This document shows positions 17,301 through 24,682 of a stretch of 50,254 nucleotides of DNA, one piece after another (the first letter of the stretch is position 1; each line of letters begins with the position of its first letter). Origin of the DNA: Gemmatimonadota bacterium (lineage in GTDB: Bacteria; Gemmatimonadota; Gemmatimonadetes; Longimicrobiales; Gaopeijiaceae); the NCBI GenBank assembly GCA_022823365.1, contig JAJDXG010000051.1, forward strand, positions 1 through 50,254. The letters run 5' to 3'. The notes beneath the pieces are model-generated. The model saw only the letters and a list, made by a program, of their open reading frames with translations, was not told the DNA's origin and made no database searches. The translations under genes and the position numbers were made by a program.

Positions 17301-18455
17301 GTGCAGCGGCTTCATCGGGCGCGCGGCGCGCTGGTGCGCACCACGCAGCGCACGCAGGCCATCGTGGACGAGGCGGCGACCGGGGTGATCGCGCTGGATC
17401 AGGCGGGGGCGGTAACCCTGGTGAACCCGCAGGCCCAGGCGCTGCTGGGAGCCTCGGTAGGGCCGGGAGAGCCGCTGCCGGCGACCCCGGGCCTTGCGCG
17501 CGACCTGTCGCGCTGGGTGGAGCACTTTTACCGCGACGGGGGCGAGGGAGCCGATCACGAATTCGAGTTGCCCGGAACCGAACTTGCAGCAGCCGCTCCC
17601 GGTTACCGGGACTCCTCGCGCAGAGTGCGGGTGCGGGCACGCCGCATCACCCGCGACGGCCGCCCGCGGGGAGCCGTGCTGAGCCTGGAGGACGTGACCG
17701 ACGAACTGCGCAGCGAGCGTATCGTGGCGTGGGGACAGATGGCTCGTCAGGTGGCCCACGAAGTCAAGAATCCGCTTACGCCGATCAAGCTGAGCGTCGA
17801 GCACGTCCGTCGAGCCTGGCACGATCGTCGGCGCGATTTCTCGGAGATTCTCGAGCGCAACGTGGAGTCGATCCTTCGGGAAATCGATCGGCTCGCCGAG
17901 ATTGCCCGCAGCTTCTCGCGCTACGGCTCTCCCAGGAAGGCGAGCGAACTCCCCCTGGAAGGCATGCACCTGGACAGGGCGGTAGGCGAGATCCTAGCGC
18001 TCTACCGGAGCAACGAGCGGGGGATCGTCATCGACACCGCTTTCCCGGCCGCCCTCCCCCGGGTCCGCGCCCGGGAGTCCGAGTTCAAGGAGGTCCTGAT
18101 CAACCTGCTCGAGAACGCGCGGGAAGCCGTCAAGCCCAGCGGCCAAGTCCACATCGGGGCCTCCGCCGAGGATGGGCGCGTGTGCCTTCAGGTCAGCGAC
18201 GATGGCCGCGGCATCGAACCGGAGCTCCTGGGTCGCATCTTCGAACCGAGATTCTCCACCAGCTCCACCGGCACGGGTCTCGGCCTCGCAATCGTGCAGC
18301 GGCTGGTGCGCTCCTGGGGTGGCCGGGTGTGGGCGGAGAGCACGCCCCGGGTCGGCACGACGATGTCCATTCGCTTTGTGGCGTGGGAGCCGGGGCCGCG
18401 CACGCTGGTCTCGGCCGCAGGCACTGGACGGACGATGCCCGACCCGCAAGATTGA
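14301..18455 (+). CDS. Large multi-sensor NtrY-like histidine kinase
   Basis: 1384 residues, about twice the usual NtrY length. Three N-terminal helices (to about 88) precede a first extracytoplasmic domain (about 90-285), a multi-helix membrane block (about 290-540), a second extracytoplasmic domain (about 540-730), two helices, and a third sensor segment (about 805-930). A last helix leads into HAMP (about 955-1010, ANPIRTLRLASERVGEGNLG) and PAS (about 1020-1110, GVIALDQAGAVTLVNPQAQ). HisKA has phospho-acceptor His1153 in VAHEVKNPLTPIK, the NtrY/NtrB type. HATPase boxes are NLLENAREAV, DDGRGI and STSSTGTGLGLAI. The likely partner, an NtrX-like regulator, is 18 kb away at 36161. Confidence 0.9.
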   Translation: MNGVSSLLRGLLRAGSRQSAVSALLWLSVAALAVWTRWSAPGWLLVSALAAVPGGLRMLSRRSGRDRWTFAAALVLLAGIASGMLGSTRFALVTGDWDRFRSGREARLEAALDQRFETLIDHGTAAVSRVAGREFDGGSPGYWAFLEDVRREADLHAIAVFDARTDLVAWAGNHQGVVPLDARSGWDRYVFGQGPVYSYLYFTERIGASGATAVAAALLQSDMPPDVPDEEAAFATRFGSDVGRAIRITHSEQATGPAIRDFNWQERTLFSISSEEVTQGEAFESVRRAWSRVVAGLAVTAWLLLLIGLRTRPYHAVLAAATLALLATVLPFGDLLGVSGLFSPARFLLPGTTEGTLGRVLALGLAGAFIAGLLPGGVRGRGAPLIGSAIAGIGFAAVIHWFSLAPTTSQLGGATGYWLIYQCALTSVLVVVAALALRLATRPAPASGRPSLVAAGLLLALVLSLLVHSVSLGSPPTPTWAGVLWALPVALIGLGRQPATTWRGSVATGAAAVLLAASAALPFTWGGRVAAQREVAEQRLSTLGNQVNPYLQFLLEGLSERTDSLFESGARGTGLLYGTWRASGLAQEGVAVWIDRWTPGGLPSDALRIGVSDPRPSIVDDYLDEAALGATVLQLQSEEVHYLGLAVLPDRSVITVAVPPRRGFSTALFPDVPFGRDRADEGTVTLLPLNEDDPSPTREAPRWERTSQGWQGEQTILFPEGWYNAHYEVELPGTAVLVAGTVLVLLLDLLIVAGLWGVGWCSSRGLPRAPMRLGPGAGRSFRAQVTFALFLFFLIPAFAFAAIASRTLDRAVVRTAEALADRAVADAAEDFLALQGQVGLLPTSTGTVLLLYQDGELIRSSRPAFLELGVQYSWLPAQVHRSLEDGEAVLVHANVRRWGGEYVLAYRRLQTGQVLASAAPLDAGATAFEQNDLILLLAFAVVTGIALSLGLALLVGRRLANPIRTLRLASERVGEGNLGVRLPETRTDEFGTVFLAFNRMVQRLHRARGALVRTTQRTQAIVDEAATGVIALDQAGAVTLVNPQAQALLGASVGPGEPLPATPGLARDLSRWVEHFYRDGGEGADHEFELPGTELAAAAPGYRDSSRRVRVRARRITRDGRPRGAVLSLEDVTDELRSERIVAWGQMARQVAHEVKNPLTPIKLSVEHVRRAWHDRRRDFSEILERNVESILREIDRLAEIARSFSRYGSPRKASELPLEGMHLDRAVGEILALYRSNERGIVIDTAFPAALPRVRARESEFKEVLINLLENAREAVKPSGQVHIGASAEDGRVCLQVSDDGRGIEPELLGRIFEPRFSTSSTGTGLGLAIVQRLVRSWGGRVWAESTPRVGTTMSIRFVAWEPGPRTLVSAAGTGRTMPDPQD

Positions 18456-18499
18456 GTGCTGGACCGGCCCGGAGTTGGCCAGGTTCGCGACCACGGCCT

Positions 18500-18539
18500 G
18501 CACATCACCCCGATCCCCGGCACATCATCCCCATCCGCG
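18500..18539 (+). repeat. Imperfect 20-base tandem repeat
   Basis: Two adjacent 20-base units (18500-18519 and 18520-18539), both starting GCACATCA and differing at three positions, lie in the 113-base gap between the kinase and the RsbRD-like gene. They probably arose by a short duplication. No role is evident. Confidence 0.6.
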
Positions 18540-18568
18540 ATTCCGCCACGAACATACTCGAGTCCCCC

Positions 18569-19156
18569 ATGCAGCCCCCGGGGGCGGGACCCTCACTCGC
18601 GCAGCTCGACCCCGTCGAAATGCAGGCCTGGGTGATCGCCAGGAGCGACAAGATCGTCGCCCGCTGGCTCTCCGAGGTCACCAAGCGGTTTGAACGGCGA
18701 CCGCAACAGCTGGTCGAGCTGCTCCGCGATTTCTACGAGACCTTCGTCAGCATCCTTCCCGAAATCCTGGGGCCGTACCGGCGCAGGGTGCGGCCGGTCT
18801 GGCAGGAAGCCGCGAATCTCTACGGCGAACTCGCGGCCGAGCGGGGGTTGGTGGCCGGTGAGGTCATCGAGGAGTTTCAGGTTCTTCGCGTGTCCCTCAT
18901 CCGGGTCCTCTACGCGGAGCCGCGCATGCCCCCGGACGTGGTGCCGGGGATGCGTGAGGTGCTGCGCCTGAACCGGCTGGTTGACCAGGGCGTCACACAT
19001 GCGTCCATCGGCTACACCGACAGTCTGGTCTCCGCGCTGGTTGCCGGTCCGGGTGTTCCGGAATCGGTGACGGAGGAACTGCTCACCCGGGTCGCCGAGC
19101 AGCTTCGCGCGATCCGAAGCGAATTCCGCGACATCGTGGGAAGCGGCCGCGGCTGA
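18569..19156 (+). CDS. RsbRD-N-like sensor-domain protein
   Basis: 195-residue, mostly helical soluble protein. The body (IARSDKIVARWLSEVTKRF, then FYETFVSILPEIL, then RGLVAGEVIEEFQVLRVSLI) matches my memory of the RsbRD N-terminal domain, a sensor fold found ahead of STAS or kinase domains in stress pathways; here no output domain follows. The C-terminal helix (VTEELLTRVAEQLRAIRSEFR) could dimerise. ATG at 18569 is the first in-frame start after the kinase stop. It ends five bases before the decarboxylase gene and is probably cotranscribed with it. It may regulate the neighbouring kinase or act in partner switching; function not known. Confidence 0.6.
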   Translation: MQPPGAGPSLAQLDPVEMQAWVIARSDKIVARWLSEVTKRFERRPQQLVELLRDFYETFVSILPEILGPYRRRVRPVWQEAANLYGELAAERGLVAGEVIEEFQVLRVSLIRVLYAEPRMPPDVVPGMREVLRLNRLVDQGVTHASIGYTDSLVSALVAGPGVPESVTEELLTRVAEQLRAIRSEFRDIVGSGRG

Positions 19157-19161
19157 AGCCC

Positions 19162-20628
19162 ATGCGACCTTCCGACGCCGGCCTTCCGGCCCTGCCTGTC
19201 GCGGAGCTGGGAGACATGCCTCCCGAGGAATTCCTGGTCCAGGGCCGGCGCATCGTCGAATGGATCTCGGAGTACCTTGGCTCGGCCGGACGATACCCGG
19301 TTCTGGCCCGCGTGCGCCCGGGCGAGGTGCGTGCGTCGCTGGCGCCCTCGGCGCCGCGCGACGGCGAGCCCATGGAGGACATCCTGCGCGACTTCGAGGA
19401 GCGGGTGGTTCCGGGCCTCACGCACTGGAATCATCCGGGCTTCCTGGCGTATTTCGCCAATACGGCTTCCTCCCCGGCCATACTTGGCGAACTGCTGGCC
19501 ACGGCGGTCAACGCGAACGCCATGATCTGGAGGACATCTCCCGCCGCAACCGAGGTGGAAGGCCTGACGGCTGACTGGCTCCGGCAGCTCCTCGGCCTGC
19601 CGGAGGGCTTCGCCGGATTCATCAACGACACGGCTTCGCACAACTCCCTGTACGCCCTCGCCGCCGCTCGTGCGCGGGCGTTTCCGGAAGCGGGCGAGCA
19701 GGGGCTTCACTCTCTGCCAGCGGGGCGGATCTACGCCTCGGAGCACGTCCACTCCTCCATCGACAAGGCCATCGTCACGCTCGGGCTGGGCCGCCGGGGC
19801 GTGCGCCACCTCCCCGCCGACGACGGCTATCGCATGAAGCCGGAAGCCCTGCGCGCCGCGATCGAGGAAGACCTGGCCGCCGGGGTGCGTCCGGTGGCGG
19901 TGGTGGCCGTTGCCGGGACGACTTCGACGGCGAGCATCGATCCCCTGCCGGAGATCGCCCGCATCTGCGAGGAGCACGGGATCTGGATGCACGTCGACGC
20001 CGCGTACGCGGGCGTGGCGGCGATCGTCGAGGAGCTCCGCCCGCTGCTGGCCGGGTGGGAGCGCGCCGACTCCATCGTGCTCAATGCCCACAAGTGGCTG
20101 TTCACGCCCATGGACTGCGCGCTCCTCTATTGCCGGCGCCCCGAGGCTCTCGCCGACGCGTTCTCCCTGGTCCCGCCCTACCTGCGCACTCCCGAAGCGG
20201 ACGAGGCGCGTGACCTGATGAACTACGGCGTGGCGCTCGGCCGCAGCTTTCGCGCGCTCAAGCTCTGGTTCGTGCTGCGCTACTTCGGCGGCCGCGGGCT
20301 TGCGGACCGGCTTCGCGAACATTGTCGCCTGGCGAGCCGGTTCGCGAGGTGGGTGCAGGCTTCGGACCGGTGGCAACTGATGAGTTCGACGTTGCTGGGC
20401 CTGGTCGTCTTTCGATACCGCGATCCCGAAATGGGACTCGACCGGACCAACCAGGCCAACGAGCGCATCCTCGACGCGGTCAACGCCTCCGGAGATGTCT
20501 TCCTGTCGCACACGATCCTCGATGGGCGCTACGTTCTCCGCCTTTCCGTCGGCAACCTGCGCACCCGGCGCGAGCATGTGGAACTGGCGTGGCGCAGGCT
20601 CGAACTGGAGGCGGCGCGGCTGCGCTAG
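19162..20628 (+). CDS. Group II PLP-dependent amino acid decarboxylase (aromatic-L-amino-acid decarboxylase family)
   Basis: 488 residues, typical for the DDC/glutamate decarboxylase superfamily. Visible features: N-terminal HPGFLAYF and MIWRTSPAATEVE, the cofactor-stacking His197 in EHVHSS, Asp279 in WMHVDAAYAG, and the Schiff-base Lys311 in NAHKWLF followed by TPMDCALLYCR. The P-A-x-T-E-x-E pattern and the FSLVPPYLRT segment favour the aromatic amino acid decarboxylase subgroup (tryptophan, DOPA or tyrosine), but substrate cannot be assigned from sequence alone. It follows the RsbRD-like gene by five bases. Confidence 0.88.
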   Translation: MRPSDAGLPALPVAELGDMPPEEFLVQGRRIVEWISEYLGSAGRYPVLARVRPGEVRASLAPSAPRDGEPMEDILRDFEERVVPGLTHWNHPGFLAYFANTASSPAILGELLATAVNANAMIWRTSPAATEVEGLTADWLRQLLGLPEGFAGFINDTASHNSLYALAAARARAFPEAGEQGLHSLPAGRIYASEHVHSSIDKAIVTLGLGRRGVRHLPADDGYRMKPEALRAAIEEDLAAGVRPVAVVAVAGTTSTASIDPLPEIARICEEHGIWMHVDAAYAGVAAIVEELRPLLAGWERADSIVLNAHKWLFTPMDCALLYCRRPEALADAFSLVPPYLRTPEADEARDLMNYGVALGRSFRALKLWFVLRYFGGRGLADRLREHCRLASRFARWVQASDRWQLMSSTLLGLVVFRYRDPEMGLDRTNQANERILDAVNASGDVFLSHTILDGRYVLRLSVGNLRTRREHVELAWRRLELEAARLR

Positions 20629-20671
20629 ACCATGGACTGGACACTGTCCCGCTGCGCCGTCCGCGCGCCCG

Positions 20672-20700
20672 TTGCGGCCATGTCGCGGGCTCGTTATCTA
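20672..20700 (+). promoter_or_regulatory. Candidate promoter for the transhydrogenase genes
   Basis: TTGCGG at 20672-20677 and TATCTA at 20695-20700 are separated by 17 bases, in the 160-base gap before the first transhydrogenase gene. An AT-richer TATCTAAT followed by a GGGGGG-TTTTT-CCCC element (about 20702-20719) stands out in this GC-rich gap. Confidence 0.35.
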
Positions 20701-20788
20701 ATGGGGGGTTTTTCCCCGGGGGATGCCGTCGGGACGGGTCTCAGGACCCGCAAGAGGGGCACATTCTGACATTCCAGCGGAGAGGCGG

Positions 20789-21937
20789 ATGAGGGTTTGC
20801 GTACTGCGGGAGAGCCGCGCGGGAGAGCGCCGGGTGGCGCTGGTTCCCGCTGAAGTCGCCGCGTTGGCGAAGGTGGGCATCGAGGTCGCGGTGGAGTCCG
20901 GCGCGGGAGAGGATGCCTCGTTCCTGGACGATGCCTTCCGCGAGGCGGGCGCATCGGTGTGCGAGAATGCCGCCCGGGCGCTCGAAGGCAGCGAAGTGGT
21001 CGTGAAGATCAACCCGCCTTCCACCGGCGCCAACGGCAGCGCCGACGAGGTCGCCGCCCTTCCGGAAGGAATCGTATTGATTTCGTTCGTCTCGCCGGTA
21101 GCGAACCTGGAACTCGTACGCCGGTTGGCGGAAGCCCGCGTTACGACGCTGGCCATGGACCAGGTGCCCCGCATCACGCGGGCCCAAAAGATGGATGCGC
21201 TCTCGTCGCAGGCCACGGTGGCCGGCTATCGCGCTTCTCTGCTCGCGGCGACCCATCTGGGCAAGTTCCTGCCCATGTTCATGACCGCGGCAGGCACCAT
21301 ACCCCCCGGCAAGGTCCTGATTCTCGGCGCCGGCGTGGCCGGCCTTCAGGCAATCGCAACCGCTCGCCGCCTGGGTGCCGTGGTCGAAGCCTTCGACATC
21401 CGCCCCGCGGTCAAGGAGCAGGTCGAGAGCCTGGGCGCCAAATTTCTGGAGGCGGAGCTGGACGAGTCCGCCGAGGACGAGGGCGGCTACGCACGCGCGC
21501 TGTCGGAGGAAAAGCACCAGCAGGAGCTCGAGCTGATCGGCGGCCGGCTGCCGGACATGGACGCGGTCATCACCACCGCCAACATCCCCGGTGCGCGGGC
21601 ACCGGTGCTCATCACCTCGGCCATGGTTGCGACCATGCGTCCCGGATCGGTCATCATCGATCTCGCGGGCGAATCCGGCGGAAACTGCGAGCTGAGCGAG
21701 CACGGAACGGTGGTGGTCCGCGACGGGGTGATCATCGCCGCCCCCGACAACCTTCCAAGCGAACTGCCCACGCACGCCAGCCAGATGTACGCGCGCAACG
21801 TCACCTCCTTTCTCCAGGACATCGTCGAGGACGGGGAACTCAAGCTCGACTTCGACGACGAGGTGGTCTCCGGTTCGTGCGTGACGCACGACGGCGAGGT
21901 CGTGCACGCCCGCACTCTGGAGCGCATGTCGAGTTGA
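20789..21937 (+). CDS. pntAA: NAD(P) transhydrogenase alpha subunit, part 1 (NAD(H)-binding dI)
   Basis: Soluble NAD(H)-binding domain I of the proton-translocating transhydrogenase, which drives NADPH formation from NADH using the proton gradient. The 382 residues resemble alanine dehydrogenase: N-terminal RVCVLRESRAGERRVALVP, Rossmann motif LGAGVAGLQAIATARRLGA, and TTANIPGARAPVLI. A GGAG lies six bases before ATG 20789. The membrane part of the alpha chain is encoded by the next gene, the split three-gene form known from Rhodospirillum rubrum. Confidence 0.94.
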   Translation: MRVCVLRESRAGERRVALVPAEVAALAKVGIEVAVESGAGEDASFLDDAFREAGASVCENAARALEGSEVVVKINPPSTGANGSADEVAALPEGIVLISFVSPVANLELVRRLAEARVTTLAMDQVPRITRAQKMDALSSQATVAGYRASLLAATHLGKFLPMFMTAAGTIPPGKVLILGAGVAGLQAIATARRLGAVVEAFDIRPAVKEQVESLGAKFLEAELDESAEDEGGYARALSEEKHQQELELIGGRLPDMDAVITTANIPGARAPVLITSAMVATMRPGSVIIDLAGESGGNCELSEHGTVVVRDGVIIAAPDNLPSELPTHASQMYARNVTSFLQDIVEDGELKLDFDDEVVSGSCVTHDGEVVHARTLERMSS

Positions 21938-21959
21938 CCCCCAACCCAGCGGAGAACCC

Positions 21960-22247
21960 ATGGGTGAATTGATGATCGGTCTCTATGTGTTCGTTCTGGC
22001 CGTGATGGTCGGATTCGAAGTCATCACCAAGGTGCCGCCGACGCTGCACACGCCGCTCATGTCGGGAGCCAACGCGATCTCCGGCATCGCCGTCATCGGC
22101 GCACTGGTGGTGGCCGCCCAGGCGGGCGAAACCACCGGGCAAGTGCTCGGGGTGGCGGCGATCGTCATGGCGATGGTCAACGTGGTCGGCGGCTTCATGG
22201 TCACCGACCGCATGCTCGAGATGTTCAAGCCCGGTCAGAAGAAGTAG
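21960..22247 (+). CDS. pntAB: NAD(P) transhydrogenase alpha subunit, part 2 (membrane)
   Basis: 95-residue membrane protein with three to four helices: MIGLYVFVLAVMVGFEVI, ISGIAVIGALVVAAQ, and VLGVAAIVMAMVNVVGGFMV. The signature VPPTLHTPLMSGANAISG joins the first two and is diagnostic for the C-terminal membrane part of PntA. With the beta subunit it forms the proton channel (domain II). It starts 22 bases after the dI gene, with GGAG eight bases upstream. Confidence 0.95.
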   Translation: MGELMIGLYVFVLAVMVGFEVITKVPPTLHTPLMSGANAISGIAVIGALVVAAQAGETTGQVLGVAAIVMAMVNVVGGFMVTDRMLEMFKPGQKK

Positions 22248-22332
22248 CGCCGGTCCCTGGCCGCCCGGGTGGGTCCTGCGCGCCCGCCACCCGGCAAACT
22301 CCCATACATACCCGGATTTCCGAGGAGTCACG

Positions 22333-23718
22333 GTGAACCCCGATACCCTGCTGCAACTCGTCTACCTTCTTTCCGCGACCCTCTTCGTGTTCGGGCTCAA
22401 GCGGCTGGGCTCGCCCGCCACTGCCCGGCAGGGCAACCGCATGGCCGCACTCGCCATGCTCATCGCCATCGTCGCGACCCTGGTCGAGCAGGAGATCCTG
22501 AACTGGCAGCTCATCGCCCTCGGCATCATCCTGGGATCGCTCGCCGGTGCGATCGCGGCGCGCACGGTCAAGATGACCGACATGCCGCAAATGGTGGGGA
22601 TCTTCAACGGGCTCGGCGGCGGGGCCTCCGGAGTCGTGGCGGCGGCCGAGTTCTTCCGGCTGGGCGGGGGCGACCTCGGCGTGGAGGCGGGGATCACCAT
22701 TCTCCTGTCCACCCTGATCGGGACGGTGACGCTCTCGGGCAGCTTCATCGCCTTCGGCAAGCTGCAGCGCTTCATATCCGGGGCGCCGCTCACGTTCCCC
22801 TTCTCCAGAACCCTGAACGCCGTACTCTTTGCCGCGATCCTGGTCATCGCCGCGATGCAGGTGACGGGCGAAGCCACGGTGACGATGTATCTGGTGCTGA
22901 CCGGCCTCGCCCTCTTGCTGGGGATCCTGCTCGTCACCCCCATCGGCGGGGCCGACATGCCGGTCGTGATCTCGCTCCTGAACTCGTACTCGGGGCTGGC
23001 GGCGTCGGCGGCCGGATTCGTGCTCGGCAACATGATCCTGATCATCTCGGGGGCGCTGGTGGGCGCCGCCGGGCTGATCCTTACCAACCTCATGTGCAAG
23101 GCGATGAACCGGTCGCTGGCCAACGTCGCCTTCGGGGCCTTCGGCGCGGCCGATTCGACCGGGGGCAGAATCACTCCCGGAGAAGGGAAGACCGTACGGG
23201 ACGTGGACGCCGAACAGGCAGCCATGGTGCTCGCGTACGCCCAGTCGGTGATCGTCGTTCCCGGCTACGGCCTCGCGGTGGCTCAGGCGCAGCACGACAT
23301 CCGCAAGCTTTCGGATCTGCTTCAGGAACGCGGCGTCACCGTCAAGTTCGCCATTCATCCGGTGGCGGGGCGCATGCCCGGGCACATGAACGTGCTGCTT
23401 GCGGAAGCCGACGTGCCCTACACCCAGCTCTTCGACCTGGACGAGATCAACGACGAGTTCAGCACCACGGACGTGGCCCTGATCGTGGGAGCCAACGACG
23501 TAGTGAATCCCGACGCGCGCGATCCCTCCTCCGTGATCGCCGGCATGCCCATCCTGGATGTCGACCGGGCGCGCAACGTCATCGTCATGAAGAGGAGTCT
23601 CAGCCCGGGCTTCGCCGGGATCGACAACCCGCTCTTCTATCTCGACCGCACGATGATGTTCTTCGGCGACGCCAAGGGCTCGATGGTGGACCTCGTGCGC
23701 GAGACCAAGGAGGTCTGA
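22333..23718 (+). CDS. pntB: NAD(P) transhydrogenase beta subunit
   Basis: 461 residues. Eight or nine N-terminal helices (to about 255) form the rest of the proton channel, with FNGLGGGASGVVA and MPVVISLLNSYSGLAA as family signatures. Then comes the soluble NADP(H)-binding domain III: VIVVPGYGLAVAQAQ, HPVAGRMPGHMNVLLAEA, VGANDVVNPDAR, and the terminal KRSLSPGFAGIDNPLFY. The start is GTG at 22333 with GAGGAG about six bases upstream. Third and last gene of the operon. Confidence 0.95.
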   Translation: MNPDTLLQLVYLLSATLFVFGLKRLGSPATARQGNRMAALAMLIAIVATLVEQEILNWQLIALGIILGSLAGAIAARTVKMTDMPQMVGIFNGLGGGASGVVAAAEFFRLGGGDLGVEAGITILLSTLIGTVTLSGSFIAFGKLQRFISGAPLTFPFSRTLNAVLFAAILVIAAMQVTGEATVTMYLVLTGLALLLGILLVTPIGGADMPVVISLLNSYSGLAASAAGFVLGNMILIISGALVGAAGLILTNLMCKAMNRSLANVAFGAFGAADSTGGRITPGEGKTVRDVDAEQAAMVLAYAQSVIVVPGYGLAVAQAQHDIRKLSDLLQERGVTVKFAIHPVAGRMPGHMNVLLAEADVPYTQLFDLDEINDEFSTTDVALIVGANDVVNPDARDPSSVIAGMPILDVDRARNVIVMKRSLSPGFAGIDNPLFYLDRTMMFFGDAKGSMVDLVRETKEV

Positions 23719-23720
23719 CG

Positions 23721-23738
23721 CACGCGGGTTGCCGCGTG
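23721..23738 (+). terminator. GC-rich hairpin after pntB
   Basis: A perfect seven-base stem CACGCGG-GTTG-CCGCGTG begins two bases after the pntB stop. A second hairpin, CCGGCG-GGG-CGCCGG, lies at 23790-23804. Neither has a T-run, so they are candidate weak or Rho-assisted terminators, or 3'-end stabilisers. Confidence 0.35.
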
Positions 23739-23829
23739 TCCGGCACGACTTCTGCAGGGAGGTTTCCCGGAACCCGCCCGGGACGATCCCCGGCGGGGCG
23801 CCGGTCCCCGATGCGCGGAGGTTAGAAAG

Positions 23830-24561
23830 ATGCGCGGCATGCGTTTCGTTCTGGTGCAGCTCGCGGCGGTCTTCGCCCTGACCGGGCACCTTCGCGCGCA
23901 GGTGTTCGAAGAGCCCGACCCGCAATGGTTCCTGGGCCTCGGCGGAATCATCAGCGAACCGCAGGGAGCGTTCGCCGAGGCCGTGGGGACGGCGCCGGGC
24001 CTGGGTGTGAACGTCCGCTACAACCCGTCCGGGGGGGCGGGATTCGGCCTGCGCGCCGATTTCGGCTTCATCCGCTACGGGTCCAATACCCAGCCCGCCT
24101 GCTTCAGCGTGACCGTAGGGTGCCGGATCCAGCTGGACGTGGTGACGGCGAACGACATCCTGTTGTTCAGTATCGGCCCGGAGTGGGTACTGCCTGGCGG
24201 GCCGGCGAGGCCCTACGTGGCGGGCAATGTCGGGCTGGCCCACTTCTACACGCACTCGTACCTCAAGGGCGTGGACGAGCATGACGAGGACGGCTTCGGC
24301 GAGACCACCAACTTCAAGGATACCTCGCTGGCCTGGCGCGCGGGCGGGGGAATCCTTCTGAGGCTGGTTCGCGGAGAGGTCTTCCTGGATCTGGATATGG
24401 CGGCCTTCTACCATCGCAACGGGGTGGCCGAGTACCTGACCGAGGTCGATATCGAGGACCTCCCCGGAGGGGGCATCGACATATTCCCACGCCTGGGCGA
24501 AACCAACTTCCTCTCGTTCCGCCTGGGTCTCTCGCTCGGTCTGAGCAACCCGGCTCCGTAG
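23830..24561 (+). CDS. Outer-membrane beta-barrel protein
   Basis: 243 residues with a signal peptide (MRFVLVQLAAVFALTG, cleavage near LRAQ). The mature chain alternates polar and hydrophobic residues in short strands ending in aromatics: WFLGLGGIISEPQGAF, VNVRYNPSGGAGFGLRADFGF, SLAWRAGGGILLRL, and LSFRLGLSLGLS. That pattern fits an 8-strand OmpA/OmpW-like barrel. One cysteine pair (ACFSVTVGC) may form a disulfide. ATG at 23830 has GAGG nearby. It stands alone between pntB and the ComM-type gene; ligand unknown. Confidence 0.75.
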   Translation: MRGMRFVLVQLAAVFALTGHLRAQVFEEPDPQWFLGLGGIISEPQGAFAEAVGTAPGLGVNVRYNPSGGAGFGLRADFGFIRYGSNTQPACFSVTVGCRIQLDVVTANDILLFSIGPEWVLPGGPARPYVAGNVGLAHFYTHSYLKGVDEHDEDGFGETTNFKDTSLAWRAGGGILLRLVRGEVFLDLDMAAFYHRNGVAEYLTEVDIEDLPGGGIDIFPRLGETNFLSFRLGLSLGLSNPAP

Positions 24562-24682
24562 CGGCATGTAGCCAGGTCTTCCCATTCCGCCATGGGGACG
24601 CCCCCGTAACGTCGCCACCTTTCTCCTGTGCGGGGAAAGGCCCCGCCGTCAGGCACCACGTCAGGCATGGCAGCGGGGGGCG

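Noticed and set aside
15462..17969. 835-codon open frame on the minus strand
   Set aside because: It lies fully antisense to the NtrY-like kinase, has no recognisable domain and shows the His/Arg/Gln-rich composition of shadow frames in high-GC DNA.
20789..22247. Frameshifted pntA gene
   Set aside because: The split into two genes has its own ribosome site and matches the known three-gene transhydrogenase form, so it is not a broken gene.
22225..24618. 797-codon open frame on the minus strand
   Set aside because: It covers pntB and the barrel-protein gene in antisense and carries no domain signature.
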